Shown here one piece after another: positions 1 to 9,035 of a stretch of DNA of 32,282 nucleotides; positions within the stretch are counted from its first letter, which is position 1; each line of letters starts with the position of its first letter. Location: positions 1 through 32,282 of the forward strand of contig JAILNV010000167.1 in the NCBI GenBank assembly GCA_024691125.1. Reading direction: 5' to 3'. Made by a program: the position numbers and the translations under genes. Under the pieces are notes generated by a model that was not told the origin of the DNA, ran no database searches, and was given only the letters and a program-made list of their open reading frames with translations. This DNA is from Lachnospiraceae bacterium (lineage in GTDB: Bacteria > Bacillota > Clostridia > Lachnospirales > Lachnospiraceae).

Positions 1-1
1 T

Positions 2-457
2 ATAGCAATGCATACACTTGACGGTGGACGTATCGGTATTGCCGCTCAGGCACTCGGTCTGGCAGCAGGCGCTCTTGAGACTACAATTAATTACGTTAAG
101 GAGAGGAAGCAGTTCGGTCGTGCGATCGGAGCATTCCAGAATACCCAGTTCCAGCTTGCAGACATGGCTACAAAGGTTGAGGCTGCAAGGATGCTTGTTT
201 ACAAGGCAGCACGTGCAAAGGATCAGTACCAGAAGGATGGCAAGACATCTTACTCTGTAGAGGCTGCTATGGCTAAGCTGTGTGCAGCTGAGGTAGCAAT
301 GGAAGTTACAACCAAGGCTGTACAGCTTCATGGTGGTTACGGTTACATCAAGGAGTATGATGTTGAACGTATGATGCGTGATGCCAAGATCACCGAGATC
401 TATGAAGGAACCAGCGAAGTTCAGAGAATGGTCATCTCCGCGAACATACTTAAGTAA
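2..457 (+). CDS. bcd: Butyryl-CoA (short-chain acyl-CoA) dehydrogenase, C-terminal part
   Basis: FAD-dependent dehydrogenase that, with EtfAB, interconverts crotonyl-CoA and butyryl-CoA in the butyrate pathway. Only the C-terminal helical domain is present. The reading frame is open from base 2, so the gene starts upstream of the window and the ATG at base 8 is internal. Visible family signatures are the [15 protein letters not shown] segment just after the edge, [14 protein letters not shown], the [20 protein letters not shown] block, and [13 protein letters not shown] near the end. The Glu of YEGT (residue 133 counted from base 8) is the catalytic base position of short- and medium-chain dehydrogenases. 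The assignment to butyryl-CoA rather than another short acyl-CoA rests on the etfB and etfA genes immediately downstream, the usual partners in butyrate producers. The stop is TAA at 455-457. Confidence 0.93.
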   Translation: MAMHTLDGGRIGIAAQALGLAAGALETTINYVKERKQFGRAIGAFQNTQFQLADMATKVEAARMLVYKAARAKDQYQKDGKTSYSVEAAMAKLCAAEVAMEVTTKAVQLHGGYGYIKEYDVERMMRDAKITEIYEGTSEVQRMVISANILK

Positions 458-480
458 GACGCATCAGGATTCAGACACGA

Positions 481-569
481 AAGCGATGACCGCTTGCGGG
501 CATGAGCTTGAGTGGATGAAGACTGGAGCAGTTGCAACGCAACTGCGCGATCGAAAATGCGAAGCATTT
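481..569 (+). other. Row of three short hairpins downstream of bcd
   Basis: Three perfect inverted repeats follow one another in the bcd-etfB gap. AAGCG/CGCTT pair at 481-485 and 491-495. GCAGTTGC/GCAACTGC pair at 528-535 and 539-546, with a 3-base AAC loop. AAATGC/GCATTT pair at 555-560 and 564-569, with a GAA loop. The last contains GCGAAGC, known as an unusually stable mini-hairpin sequence in DNA. None is followed by a T run, so they do not look like ordinary terminators. They could stabilise or process a bcd-etf transcript; that role is inference. Confidence 0.6.
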
Positions 570-700
570 GAGATCTCGCGTCTTAAAAGAAGCAGGAGAT
601 ATCAAATAAGCATTTGAGATCTCGCGTCTTAAAAGAAGCAGGAGATATCAAATAAGCATTTGAGATCTTGCGTCTTGAAAGAGCAAGAGATAAATATTAT
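563..700 (+). repeat. 46-bp tandem repeat, about 2.8 copies, upstream of etfB
   Basis: Two identical 46-bp units lie at 563-608 and 609-654. A third, degenerating copy begins at 655; it matches well over its first half with two substitutions, then drifts. Each intact unit contains the palindrome GAGATCTC and a Shine-Dalgarno-like CAGGAGAT. The array ends about 20 bases before the etfB start. It looks like a local duplication of leader sequence rather than a mobile element. Confidence 0.9.
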
Positions 701-719
701 CACAGAAAGGACAAAAACT

Positions 720-1505
720 ATGAAAGTAGTAGTATGTATTAAACAGGTTCCGGATACAAAGGGCGGCGTTAAGTTCAATCCCGACGGAACGCTTGATAGA
801 GGTGCTATGCTTGCGATCATGAATCCCGATGACAAGGCAGGTCTGGAAGCGGCACTTAGGTTAAAGGATGAGTACGGTGCAGAGGTAACGGTTCTTACTA
901 TGGGTCTTCCCAAGGCTACGGACGTACTTCGTGAGGCTATTGCAATGGGTGCAGACAAGGGTGTTCTTGTAACTGACCGTGTACTCGGTGGTGCGGACAC
1001 ATGGGCTACATCAACCACAATAGCAGGTGCACTCAGGAATCTTGAGTATGATCTTATAATCACAGGACGTCAGGCTATCGACGGAGATACAGCCCAGGTT
1101 GGTCCTCAGATCGCAGAGCATCTCGGACTTCCGGTAATTTCATATGCACAGGAAATAAAGATTGATGGAGACAAGGTTATAGTTAAGCGTCAGTATGATG
1201 ATCGTTATCACATGCTTGAGGCTAAGATGCCCTGCCTTATCACAGCTCTTTCCGAACTGAATGAGCCCAGATATATGACTCCCGGCGGAATCTTTGATGC
1301 AGTTGCAGCAGAGATAACCACATGGGGACGTGCAGACCTTAAGGATGTTGAGGATGGTAACCTCGGACTTAACGGTTCACCTACCAAGATCGCCAAGGCA
1401 TCAGATAAAGTACGTAAGGGTGCAGGCGAGAAGATTACACCCGAATCACCCGAAGAAGCAGTATCATATATCGTTGGTAAGTTAGACGAGAAGCATATCA
1501 TATGA
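720..1505 (+). CDS. etfB: Electron transfer flavoprotein, beta subunit
   Basis: Small subunit of the heterodimeric electron carrier serving butyryl-CoA dehydrogenase. In butyrate-forming Clostridia the Bcd-Etf complex bifurcates NADH electrons between crotonyl-CoA and ferredoxin. The protein starts MKVVVCIKQVPDT, typical of EtfB. The nucleotide-binding segment GRQAIDGDTAQVG is at about residues 116-128, and MGADKGVLVTD lies earlier. The frame stays open upstream to a TTG at 660, but the family start is ATG 720, preceded by AGAAAGGA about 9 bases upstream. The resulting length of 261 residues is normal for the family. The gene lies between bcd and etfA, although the gaps on both sides are much longer than usual for an etf operon. 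Codon choice (GGT, GCA, CTT, AAG) is that of a highly expressed gene. Confidence 0.95.
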   Translation: MKVVVCIKQVPDTKGGVKFNPDGTLDRGAMLAIMNPDDKAGLEAALRLKDEYGAEVTVLTMGLPKATDVLREAIAMGADKGVLVTDRVLGGADTWATSTTIAGALRNLEYDLIITGRQAIDGDTAQVGPQIAEHLGLPVISYAQEIKIDGDKVIVKRQYDDRYHMLEAKMPCLITALSELNEPRYMTPGGIFDAVAAEITTWGRADLKDVEDGNLGLNGSPTKIAKASDKVRKGAGEKITPESPEEAVSYIVGKLDEKHII

Positions 1506-1512
1506 TGCAACA

Positions 1513-1641
1513 AGGTCATAGGTCAAGCGGACGTTATGCTTGCATATAAGGACGATTGAACTAATGACCTGCACAAACATGAGCAGGTAGCGCGGCGCGC
1601 GGATTGCGAATGGTTGTAGCATCACAGAAGCGAAGTGATGC
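1513..1641 (+). other. Structured etfB-etfA intercistronic region with competing hairpins
   Basis: The 172-base gap holds AGGTCAT (1513-1519), which can pair with ATGACCT (1564-1570). The same ATGACCT overlaps ACCTGC (1567-1572), which can instead pair with GCAGGT (1583-1588). A further hairpin, GCATCAC/GTGATGC, pairs at 1619-1625 and 1635-1641 and has GCGAAG in its loop. The first two structures exclude each other. There is no T run, so this is not a plain terminator. A role in mRNA processing or in setting the EtfB:EtfA ratio is possible but unproven. Confidence 0.5.
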
Positions 1642-1677
1642 GTGCATAAACAATAAGAAAGGATAGGAAAAAACATT

Positions 1678-2751
1678 ATGAAAATGACTCCTGAACAGAT
1701 TGCGCAGTACAAGGGTGTCTTCGTATTTGCGCAGCAGGTTGACAATAAGGTCAGCGGTATCGCGTATGAATTACTTGGAAAGGCTAAAGAACTTGCCGAG
1801 TCTCTTGAGACCAAGGAGGTTACAGCCGTACTTATCGGATCTGATGTGAAATCACTTGCAGATTCACTTGCAGAATACGGAGCAGACAAGGTTATCGTTG
1901 TTGACGATCCCGAACTTAAGGAATACAGGACAGAGCCTTATGCGCATGCTCTTTCATCGGTTATTAACGAGTTCAAGCCTGAGATCGTTCTGGTTGGCGC
2001 AACAGCTATCGGACGTGATCTCGGTCCTACAGTATCAGCTCGTGTTGAAACAGGACTTACGGCTGACTGTACAGTACTTAATATAGGTGATTTCCCTCTT
2101 CAGCCGATTCCCGGCAAGGAGGATGAGCAGCTTCATGGACAGCTTCTTATGACCCGTCCCGCATTCGGTGGTAATACGATAGCTACCATCGCCTGCCCCG
2201 ACAACCGTCCTCAGATGGCTACGGTACGTCCCGGCGTTATGCAGAAGATCGAGCCTAAGAAGGGTGCAAAGGCAGAGGTTATAGAGTTCAATCCCGGATT
2301 CACACCTGACAACAGATATGTAACCATTAAGGAAGTTGTTAAGGCTGTATCGGATGTTAAGGATATCATGGATGCCAAGATTCTTGTATCAGGCGGACGT
2401 GGTGTCGGATCACCTGAGAACTTCAAGATCCTTGAAGACCTTGCAGAGGCACTCGGCGGACAGGTATCTTGTTCACGTGCAGTTGTAGATGCAGGCTGGA
2501 AGCCTAAGGATATGCAGGTAGGTCAGACAGGTAAGACAGTTCGTCCTAACCTCTATGTTGCAGTTGGTATCTCAGGTGCCATCCAGCACGTTGCAGGTAT
2601 GGAGGAATCAGATATCATCGTTGCGATCAACAAGGATGAGGATGCTCCGATCTTTGATGTTGCTGACTACGGTGTTGTAGGCGATCTTAACAAGATCGTT
2701 CCGAAGCTTACCGAGGAGATCAAGGCTGCCAAGGCTAAGAAGCAGGACTAA
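1678..2751 (+). CDS. etfA: Electron transfer flavoprotein, alpha subunit
   Basis: Large Etf subunit, which binds FAD in its C-terminal domain and passes electrons to butyryl-CoA dehydrogenase. The N-terminal half is the Rossmann-like ETF domain. The C-terminal FAD domain shows [12 protein letters not shown] from about residue 238, GQTGK at about 282, GISGAIQH at about 297, and the closing [20 protein letters not shown] block, all family hallmarks. There is no extra N-terminal ferredoxin domain. The start is ATG 1678 after AGAAAGGATAGG; length is 357 residues. An ATG two codons later is a less likely start. It is the last gene of the bcd-etf block, since a strong terminator follows within 60 bases. 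Confidence 0.95.
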   Translation: MKMTPEQIAQYKGVFVFAQQVDNKVSGIAYELLGKAKELAESLETKEVTAVLIGSDVKSLADSLAEYGADKVIVVDDPELKEYRTEPYAHALSSVINEFKPEIVLVGATAIGRDLGPTVSARVETGLTADCTVLNIGDFPLQPIPGKEDEQLHGQLLMTRPAFGGNTIATIACPDNRPQMATVRPGVMQKIEPKKGAKAEVIEFNPGFTPDNRYVTIKEVVKAVSDVKDIMDAKILVSGGRGVGSPENFKILEDLAEALGGQVSCSRAVVDAGWKPKDMQVGQTGKTVRPNLYVAVGISGAIQHVAGMEESDIIVAINKDEDAPIFDVADYGVVGDLNKIVPKLTEEIKAAKAKKQD

Positions 2752-2801
2752 GAACAAATCTGTTAAAGAAGTAAAAGACCGCTTTCTGCGGATTAAATAA
2801 G

Positions 2802-2842
2802 AAAAGCCCCTGTGGTTATTGGATACCATAAGGGCTTTTTTT
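2802..2842 (+). terminator. Intrinsic terminator after etfA
   Basis: GCCC at 2806-2809 pairs with GGGC at 2832-2835, and flanking As pair with the T run. The inner stem continues with TGTGGT (2811-2816) against ACCATA (2825-2830), broken by one C-A mismatch. A run of seven Ts follows (2836-2842). It closes the bcd-etfBA transcript. Confidence 0.88.
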
Positions 2843-2862
2843 AAGTGAATAAATTAAGCATA

Positions 2863-2891
2863 TTGACGGAATATAATGGCAGTGATATTAT
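2863..2891 (+). promoter_or_regulatory. Sigma-A-type promoter for the chemoreceptor gene
   Basis: TTGACG (2863-2868) and TATTAT (2886-2891) are separated by exactly 17 bases, just after the etfA terminator. The predicted start near 2898 gives a leader of about 130 bases. A TATAAT lies at 2872-2877, but it has no -35 box at the right distance. Confidence 0.55.
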
Positions 2892-2899
2892 AGATTTGG

Positions 2900-2954
2900 G
2901 GATTTTGTACAAATCCACACATATCTAAATAAAGTCCTGGGACATGGTGGGACT
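2900..2954 (+). other. Inverted and direct repeats in the chemoreceptor leader
   Basis: GGATTT (2900-2905) and AAATCC (2911-2916) form a perfect hairpin right after the predicted transcription start. Further on, TGGGAC occurs twice, at 2938-2943 and 2948-2953, ten bases apart, inside a weak AGTCC/GGACT inverted repeat. They could be binding sites or leader structure. I recognise no known riboswitch here. Confidence 0.4.
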
Positions 2955-3028
2955 ACTAATGCAAATTGGCAGGAAGAAGAAGCTGATCTGTGGCGGATCC
3001 ATATTCGGGACGAAATCAGGGGGTAAAA

Positions 3029-5155
3029 ATGAAAACTTATAAGATGAAGAGTATCATCGTAACGATGGTTGCGATCACTACCGCTGTCGGCATAGCAATT
3101 CTGTGCATTCTCGCATCTGTCAATTCCAGTTCCATGCTTGATGAAAAAATAAACGAGAATATGTCCACTTACCTTGATGCACAGGTTAATTCAGTGGAGG
3201 AATTTGTTAAGAATTCCGAGAATAAGCTTATGCTGTATGCGAGGAATAAGGTTGTGACAGATCTGATAAACGAAGATAAGGCTGATCTGTCGGCCAATCC
3301 GGACAGAGAGATGCCGATGTTTAACGATGAAAGCTATAATACGGCGGCTTACTATACCGATAATTATCCTTCATATCCCGAAGCACAGCAGTATACGATG
3401 GATTACTACGGTCAGTTGGATAACTGGGAGGGACTGTATATAGGAAATGAAGAGACGAGGATACTGTCTTATTCAGTTCCACCGGTAATAGGCAGGGTGT
3501 TAAGAGACGATCCTGACAGACGTAAACAGCTAATGGATGCCATGAACGCCAATCTTAACGGAGTATATAATGCAGGAATCATTGTATCTCCGGGAACAGG
3601 TCAGTTGTGTCTTTCGATGTATGCCCCGGTACTTCAGGACGGTAAGATGATAGGATATGTAGGCGGTGGAGTCTTCCATTCACAGCTTGAGAGCACACTT
3701 ACCAGCCTGACACTTAACGGAGTCAGCAGCAGTAATCTGTACATGATAAATACGCAGACGGGAGTCGTATTTACTGATACCCAGGCTACCGATGCGGAGA
3801 AGGAAACGATAATAGCACAGGAGGCGACACGCCCCGTTCTGCTGGAGGTTATCGGAAGGGCAAGAGATAAGGGTATAGCTGACGGACAGTTTGAGTTCAA
3901 GGATGGCGGCAAGACTCTGATGGTTAATTACAAGACCATACCCGGATATGACTGGGCACTGGTTATCACAGCGGACAAGAGTGAACTCTATGCTGCTTCA
4001 ACAAACAATCTCCGTCTGATGATAATACTCGGAATAGTTGCTTTTGCAGTCATTGTTATAATAGTATTTGTTCTTACAACAACCATTTCCAAGCCTCTGG
4101 TTAAGGCGGTAGAGGAGATCAATAAGACTGCAAGCGGTGATATCTCATCTGACGTAAGGATAAGAAGTAAGGTACGCGAAGTGGATCAGATAGGACGAAG
4201 CCTCACGGATCTTAAGAGAAAGCTTCGCGATGTAATAGTAAAGACAAAGGATATGTCTAATGATCTGAGTATAGCAGGAACGGACCTTGCGGGAAGCGCA
4301 GACAGGGCGACTGCCACATCATCACATGTAACAGGCGCGGTAAGCGAGGTGTCAAGAGGAGCAACATCACAGGCTGAATCCGTACAGACAGCTGCGGCGA
4401 GGACTGATTCAATGGGAACAGATATAGATAATATCTCATCCAATATTGCATCGCTTGACGAGGCTTCCGAGAATATGAAGAACAGCTGTGATAAGGTGGC
4501 GAATGCGCTTAAGGAGATAGTATCACAGAACAGGAATGTATCGGATGCCATTTCTGAGATCGGAAATACGATCAGTGCTACAAATGACAGTGCTAACGAG
4601 ATTGCGAAGTTCTCGGATGCCATCAACAGCATTGCAGCACAGACGAACCTTCTTTCACTTAATGCTTCTATTGAGGCGGCACGTGCCGGAGAAGCCGGAC
4701 GTGGCTTTGCAGTTGTTGCTGACGAGATAAGGGCATTGGCAGACCAGTCGAAGAACAGTGCAGATGAAATAAGAACTATAGTTGATAAACTCTTATATGA
4801 TGCCGGGCAGTCTGTTAAGACCATGGATTCACTGAATGAAAGCTTCCGTTCGCAGGGAGAAGAGATACTGTCGGCTCAGCAGGATATGAATGAAATGTCT
4901 GATAACGTTATTGTGGTATCGGATAACTCAAGGTCTATAAGAAGTATGGTAAGGAACCTTGAATCAGCCAAAGAATCTCTGGTTGAGATAGTTGAGAGCC
5001 TGTCGGCAATTTCCGAGGAAAATGCAGCATCCACTCAGGAAACAAGCGAATCCATGAGTGAGCTCGGAACCACATTCTCAGTGATAAATGAATCGGCATC
5101 ACAGCTTCAGGTACTTGCTGCCGATCTGACAGATACGATAAGTTACTTTAAGTAA
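3029..5155 (+). CDS. Methyl-accepting chemotaxis protein, Cache-type sensor
   Basis: Transmembrane chemoreceptor that signals through CheA/CheW to the flagellar motor. Layout: first membrane segment at about residues 8-29; a large extracellular sensor region at about 40-325 with a dCache-like pattern (for example [20 protein letters not shown] and [20 protein letters not shown]); second membrane segment at about 329-352; a HAMP-like linker beginning [13 protein letters not shown]; then a long coiled-coil signalling domain. The conserved hairpin tip is at about 533-573, including [20 protein letters not shown] and [18 protein letters not shown]. No C-terminal CheR-docking pentapeptide is seen. 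The frame is open from a GTG at 2990, but ATG 3029 follows CAGGGGG at the right distance and begins a normal N-in signal anchor. Length is 708 residues. The ligand cannot be told from sequence. Confidence 0.93.
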   Translation: MKTYKMKSIIVTMVAITTAVGIAILCILASVNSSSMLDEKINENMSTYLDAQVNSVEEFVKNSENKLMLYARNKVVTDLINEDKADLSANPDREMPMFNDESYNTAAYYTDNYPSYPEAQQYTMDYYGQLDNWEGLYIGNEETRILSYSVPPVIGRVLRDDPDRRKQLMDAMNANLNGVYNAGIIVSPGTGQLCLSMYAPVLQDGKMIGYVGGGVFHSQLESTLTSLTLNGVSSSNLYMINTQTGVVFTDTQATDAEKETIIAQEATRPVLLEVIGRARDKGIADGQFEFKDGGKTLMVNYKTIPGYDWALVITADKSELYAASTNNLRLMIILGIVAFAVIVIIVFVLTTTISKPLVKAVEEINKTASGDISSDVRIRSKVREVDQIGRSLTDLKRKLRDVIVKTKDMSNDLSIAGTDLAGSADRATATSSHVTGAVSEVSRGATSQAESVQTAAARTDSMGTDIDNISSNIASLDEASENMKNSCDKVANALKEIVSQNRNVSDAISEIGNTISATNDSANEIAKFSDAINSIAAQTNLLSLNASIEAARAGEAGRGFAVVADEIRALADQSKNSADEIRTIVDKLLYDAGQSVKTMDSLNESFRSQGEEILSAQQDMNEMSDNVIVVSDNSRSIRSMVRNLESAKESLVEIVESLSAISEENAASTQETSESMSELGTTFSVINESASQLQVLAADLTDTISYFK

Positions 5156-5162
5156 ATAACGA

Positions 5163-5199
5163 AAAATAAAACGGATATCCGGTCACAGCCGGCTTATCC
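5163..5199 (-). terminator. Probable terminator of the minus-strand hydrolase
   Basis: GGATA (5173-5177) pairs with TATCC (5195-5199), and CCGG (5179-5182) pairs with CCGG (5189-5192), around a 6-base loop. Read on the minus strand, the hairpin is followed by GTTTTATTTTTC. The structure overlaps the hydrolase stop codon. It lacks T-rich sequence on the plus-strand side, so it would not obviously stop the chemoreceptor transcript. Confidence 0.55.
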
Positions 5200-6148
5200 A
5201 TACACATGCAAGTTCGATCCACAGACCGGCATCCTCAACGGGTGCCGGTTCTGTTGCTGTAATGGTATCGTATGTATCAGCACTGAACTCTTCAATGATC
5301 TCATTTCTTCGCATATCTGAAACATTAACACCTCTGCCTTCCTTTAATGCTTTGACAGCGAGGTTAACCTGCTCCATAGTATAGACACCTTTGTTATCAC
5401 TTGTATTTTTAATCGTGCCAAGCCCATGTGTTCCGGTCGGGAATACATAATGGGCAAAGGGTATCCCTTCCTTCCTTAGTGCCATGGCAAAAAGATAGCT
5501 GTTTTCAACGGGTACCAGCTCATCGGTCTGGGTCTGCCACAGGAAGCAGGGTGGTGTATCTACGGAAACGTGTTTTTCAAGCGAAAAGTAATCAAGCTCC
5601 TCAGCAGATGCATTTTTACCGAGAAGAGTATTCAGAGAATCCGTATGCGAGTATTCTCCCGAGGTTATCACCGGATATGAAAGAATGGCACCGTCCGGCC
5701 TGTTAGAGATATCTGCATATTCCGGATTTGTATCATTTATATCCTTATAATGTGTAATAAGGCTTGCGCACAGATGTCCCGAGGCCGAGAATCCGCATAT
5801 GATTATTCTGCCGCCGGATATATTGTATTCATCTGCATGCTTTCTTATATATCTTACTGCTCGCGATATGTCGTTAAGAGGCTGTTCTTTAAGGGGTACA
5901 GACTGCGTTACATCGGTAGAATATGTAAGTACAAATGCATTCATCCCGCGGTTGTAGAATTCGTCGGCAACGAGTTCGCCCTCATGCGGAGCGCAAATAC
6001 GGTATCCGCCGCCCGGAAGGATCAGTATGCAGTCTCTGGTTTTATCATCTTCATCATGGAGATATGCATGTAAGTTCGGCACGAAACCGTAAGCTGCCGC
6101 ATAGTTGTATTCGCCTTCATCCCATATATTTTCTCTGAACTGTTTCAT
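5183..6148 (-). CDS. Alpha/beta hydrolase, acetylesterase or xylan-esterase-like
   Basis: Cytoplasmic serine hydrolase of the fold that includes BD-FAE-like and acetyl-xylan esterases. Numbered from the chosen start, the oxyanion-hole segment LPGGGYR is at about 45-51, the nucleophile is Ser121 in GFSASGH, the probable acid is Asp209 in TDELVP, and the probable base is His241 in GTHGLG. The fifth position of the nucleophile elbow is Ser rather than the usual Gly. There is no signal peptide, so an oligosaccharide or other small imported ester is more likely than polymeric xylan. An upstream ATG at 6157 abuts the ribosome binding site GAAAGG (6158-6163) with no spacing. The ATG at 6148 sits 9 bases from it, so I use the latter (321 residues). 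The C-terminal 45 residues or so after the core fold have no clear assignment. Confidence 0.85.
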   Translation of the reverse strand: MKQFRENIWDEGEYNYAAAYGFVPNLHAYLHDEDDKTRDCILILPGGGYRICAPHEGELVADEFYNRGMNAFVLTYSTDVTQSVPLKEQPLNDISRAVRYIRKHADEYNISGGRIIICGFSASGHLCASLITHYKDINDTNPEYADISNRPDGAILSYPVITSGEYSHTDSLNTLLGKNASAEELDYFSLEKHVSVDTPPCFLWQTQTDELVPVENSYLFAMALRKEGIPFAHYVFPTGTHGLGTIKNTSDNKGVYTMEQVNLAVKALKEGRGVNVSDMRRNEIIEEFSADTYDTITATEPAPVEDAGLWIELACVWISRL

Positions 6149-6245
6149 GATTTGCATCCTTTCGGTATTGTTGTGGAAGCCAACGACTTCCTATTCTTTG
6201 TTTCTTCTACATAATGCATGAGTTCCCCTGTCTCACGCCTGTTTG

Positions 6246-6254
6246 ATTATATCA
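6246..6254 (-). promoter_or_regulatory. Extended -10 promoter for the hydrolase gene
   Basis: On the minus strand, TGATATAAT (6254 down to 6246) is a perfect extended -10 element. The -35 region is poor, as is common for extended -10 promoters. The predicted leader is about 90 bases. Confidence 0.5.
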
Positions 6255-6287
6255 TGCTTTAAAGGACAAGGCTACCTTGAAAAGTAA

Positions 6288-6316
6288 TTGATATTCATTG
6301 AAAAATCTGTTATATT
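6288..6316 (+). promoter_or_regulatory. Sigma-A-type promoter for secA-prfB-uvrA
   Basis: TTGATA (6288-6293) and TATATT (6311-6316) have a 17-base spacer, about 80 bases before secA. It is divergent from the hydrolase promoter. I see no SecM-like arrest peptide in the leader. Confidence 0.6.
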
Positions 6317-6405
6317 TAGTATTCGGACAGTTATATACGGATAGACGTGACCGGTTTCATGGGATCTGGCCGGCTGCGTTATAATCAGGAGATCGGATTT
6401 ATATT

Positions 6406-8970
6406 ATGAAGTTAGTAGATAAGATATTCGGAACTCATTCGGAGAGAGAGCTTAAGCTCATTACTCCGCTTGTGGACAAGGTTGAATCCTTAAGGGATTC
6501 AATGATGGCGTTAAGCGATGAACAGCTTAAGGATAAAACCAGAGAATTCAAGTCAAGATTAAACGACGGAGCGACCCTTGAAGATATACTTCCGGAAGCA
6601 TATGCGACCGTAAGGGAAGCAGCCAGACGTGTGCTCAACATGGAGCATTACAGAGTACAGATAATCGGTGGGATCATCCTTCATCAGGGACGTATAGCCG
6701 AGATGAAGACAGGTGAAGGTAAAACACTTGTATCAACGCTTCCTGCTTATCTTAATGCTCTGACAGGACGCGGAGTTCATGTTGTAACGGTAAATGATTA
6801 TCTGGCAAAGCGTGATGCCGAGTGGATGGGGCAGGTTCATGAATTCCTGGGTCTGACGGTCGGAGTGGTACTTAATTCAATGACGCCCGAAGAGAGGCGC
6901 GCTGCATATGCCTGCGATATCACCTATGTAACCAATAACGAGCTTGGTTTCGATTACCTCAGGGACAACATGGTCATATATAAGGAGCAGCTGGTGCTCA
7001 GAGACCTTGCCTATGCTATCATCGATGAGGTGGACTCGGTGCTTATAGATGAAGCGCGTACTCCTCTTATCATTTCGGGACAGAGCGGGAAATCAACCAA
7101 GCTTTATGAAATATGCGATATGCTTGCCCGTCAGCTGAAGCGCGGTGAGGATATGGAAGACCTGTCGAAGATGGATGCCATAATGGGTATAGAGAGAGAA
7201 GAGACAGGTGATTTCATAGTTAATGAGAAGGATAAGTTCGTAACTCTTACTGCTGAGGGTGTTAAGAAGGTTGAGAAGTTCTTCCAGATCGAGAACCTTG
7301 CGGATCCCGAGAATGTCGAGATCCAGAATAATATCATACTTGCTCTTCGTGCACACAACCTGATGTTCAGGGATCAGGATTATGTCGTAAAGGATGATCA
7401 GGTTCTTATCGTTGATGAATTTACCGGACGTATAATGCCGGGACGCCGTTATTCGGATGGTCTTCATCAGGCGATAGAAGCCAAGGAGCATGTAAAGGTT
7501 AAGAGAGAAAGTAAGACACTTGCAACGATCACTTTCCAGAACTTCTTTAACAAGTTTGAGAAGAAGGCCGGAATGACCGGTACGGCGCTTACAGAGGAAA
7601 AGGAATTCCGTGATATTTACGGAATGGATGTTATAGAGATACCCACCAACAGGCCCATTGCAAGACAGGATCTTCAGGATGCGGTATATAAGACAAGGAA
7701 GGAAAAGCTTAAGGCTATCTGCGATGAGATAGAGAGAGCTCATGCGACAGGGCAGCCCATTCTGGTCGGTACGATCACGATAGAGGCTTCCGAAGAGATA
7801 AGTGCAATGCTCAAAAGACGCGGTATCCAGCACAATGTACTGAATGCGAAGTTCCATGAGATGGAGGCTGAGATAGTTGCGGATGCCGGTATCCACGGTG
7901 CGGTTACGATCGCTACCAACATGGCAGGCCGTGGTACCGATATTAAGCTGGATGAGGAATCAAGGGCAGCAGGCGGTCTTAAGATAATCGGTACGGAACG
8001 ACACGAGAGCCGTCGTATAGACAATCAGCTCAGAGGACGTTCCGGACGTCAGGGAGATCCCGGAGAATCACGTTTCTTCATTTCTCTTGAGGATGATCTG
8101 ATGAGGCTGTTCGGTTCGGAGAGACTTATGCAGATATTTACAACCCTTGGTGTTCCGGAGGGAGAGCAGATAGAGCATAAGATGCTTACTAGCGCTATCG
8201 AGAAGGCGCAGATGAAGATAGAGGCCAACAACTTTGGTATCAGAAAGAACCTGCTTGAATACGATCAGGTTAACAATGAACAGCGTGAGATCATCTATGC
8301 TGAGAGACGACGTGTGCTCGACGGCGAGAGCATGAGGGATGTTGTCTTCAAAATGGCAACCGATTTTGTCGAGAATACGGTTGATATGTGCGTCGGAGAG
8401 AGCAACAGCTGGGAGGATTGGGATCTTCCCGAGCTTAATCAACATCTTCGAGTCACTATACCTGTAGGAGAGATCAAGACACCGGATATAAAGGGACTTA
8501 AGAAGGAACAGCTTAAGCATAAGCTTAAGGAAGAGACAGTAAAGCTGTATGAGGCGAAGGAGGCTGAGTTCCCGATGCCCGAACAGCTGCGTGAGCTTGA
8601 ACGCGTGGTACTTCTTAAAGCAATAGACCGTAAATGGATGGATCATATTGACGATATGGATCAGCTCCGTCAGGGTATAGGCCTGCAGGCATACGGTCAG
8701 AGAGATCCTCTGGTGGAATATAAGATGTCCGGTTATGATATGTTTAACGCCATGACCGAGAGTATTGCCGAGGAGACCGTAAGAGTACTGTTCCATATAA
8801 AGATAGAACAGAAGGTGGAGCGTGAAGAGGTTGCCAAGGTTACCGGAACCAACAAGGACGACAGTGCTGTAAGAGCTCCCAAGAAGAGGGCGGAGAACAA
8901 GATCTACCCCAACGATCCCTGCCCTTGCGGAAGCGGTAAGAAATATAAGCAGTGCTGCGGCAGGAAGTAA
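6406..8970 (+). CDS. secA: Preprotein translocase ATPase SecA
   Basis: Motor ATPase that drives unfolded preproteins through SecYEG. The Walker A segment MKTGEGKT is at residues 100-107. Walker B ([12 protein letters not shown]) starts at 207. The preprotein-binding region carries [20 protein letters not shown]. The second motor domain has [13 protein letters not shown] at about 502-514 and [10 protein letters not shown] from 544. The C-terminal zinc/SecB-type tail [14 protein letters not shown] occupies 839-852, with all four ligands present (Cys839, Cys841, Cys850, Cys851). Length, 854 residues, is standard for a housekeeping SecA rather than an accessory SecA2. The start ATG 6406 is preceded by CAGGAGA with slightly long spacing (about 13 bases). 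It is first in a probable operon with prfB and uvrA. Confidence 0.98.
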   Translation: MKLVDKIFGTHSERELKLITPLVDKVESLRDSMMALSDEQLKDKTREFKSRLNDGATLEDILPEAYATVREAARRVLNMEHYRVQIIGGIILHQGRIAEMKTGEGKTLVSTLPAYLNALTGRGVHVVTVNDYLAKRDAEWMGQVHEFLGLTVGVVLNSMTPEERRAAYACDITYVTNNELGFDYLRDNMVIYKEQLVLRDLAYAIIDEVDSVLIDEARTPLIISGQSGKSTKLYEICDMLARQLKRGEDMEDLSKMDAIMGIEREETGDFIVNEKDKFVTLTAEGVKKVEKFFQIENLADPENVEIQNNIILALRAHNLMFRDQDYVVKDDQVLIVDEFTGRIMPGRRYSDGLHQAIEAKEHVKVKRESKTLATITFQNFFNKFEKKAGMTGTALTEEKEFRDIYGMDVIEIPTNRPIARQDLQDAVYKTRKEKLKAICDEIERAHATGQPILVGTITIEASEEISAMLKRRGIQHNVLNAKFHEMEAEIVADAGIHGAVTIATNMAGRGTDIKLDEESRAAGGLKIIGTERHESRRIDNQLRGRSGRQGDPGESRFFISLEDDLMRLFGSERLMQIFTTLGVPEGEQIEHKMLTSAIEKAQMKIEANNFGIRKNLLEYDQVNNEQREIIYAERRRVLDGESMRDVVFKMATDFVENTVDMCVGESNSWEDWDLPELNQHLRVTIPVGEIKTPDIKGLKKEQLKHKLKEETVKLYEAKEAEFPMPEQLRELERVVLLKAIDRKWMDHIDDMDQLRQGIGLQAYGQRDPLVEYKMSGYDMFNAMTESIAEETVRVLFHIKIEQKVEREEVAKVTGTNKDDSAVRAPKKRAENKIYPNDPCPCGSGKKYKQCCGRK

Positions 8971-9013
8971 GACACGGGAAGACACGGGGAGACACGGGGA
9001 CGTTTCTTCCGTC
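8971..9013 (+). repeat. Short tandem 10-mers and a REP-like element in the secA-prfB gap
   Basis: Three tandem copies of GACACGGG(A/G)A lie at 8971-8980, 8981-8990 and 8991-9000. The last copy runs into a GACG/CGTC hairpin. The 24 bases at 8990-9013 match 19 of 24 with the reverse complement of 13080-13103, at the far side of uvrA. Sequences of the GGGGACGGTTCTTCTGTC kind recur between genes in many Firmicutes, and I read this as one of them. Confidence 0.65.
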
Positions 9014-9035
9014 TTATATTAATCGAGGAATGATT

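Noticed and set aside
2930-2956. TAAAGTCC as a sigma-D -35 for the chemoreceptor gene
   Set aside because: The sequence at the -10 position (GGGACTAC) does not fit GCCGATAA.
2843-3028. Possible c-di-GMP riboswitch before the chemoreceptor
   Set aside because: The conserved GEMM core and GAAA tetraloop-receptor pattern are not present. Only simple inverted and direct repeats are seen.
4186-4824. Open frame of 212 codons antisense to the chemoreceptor signalling domain
   Set aside because: Shadow of the Ala/Ser/Glu-rich coiled coil; no start signals or protein family features.
5194-5202. TTATCCATA resembling a DnaA box
   Set aside because: Single imperfect match inside a coding end, with no cluster of boxes, no dnaA/dnaN and no AT-rich unwinding region.
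7093-7896. Open frame of 267 codons on the minus strand inside secA
   Set aside because: Antisense shadow of the SecA motor domains. The composition is rich in Leu, Ser and Tyr as expected of a reversed frame, with no known motif.
8068-8985. Open frame of 305 codons on the minus strand over the end of secA
   Set aside because: It lies entirely antisense to a clear secA reading frame, has no ribosome binding site and no recognisable protein features. Such frames arise from the codon bias of this genome.
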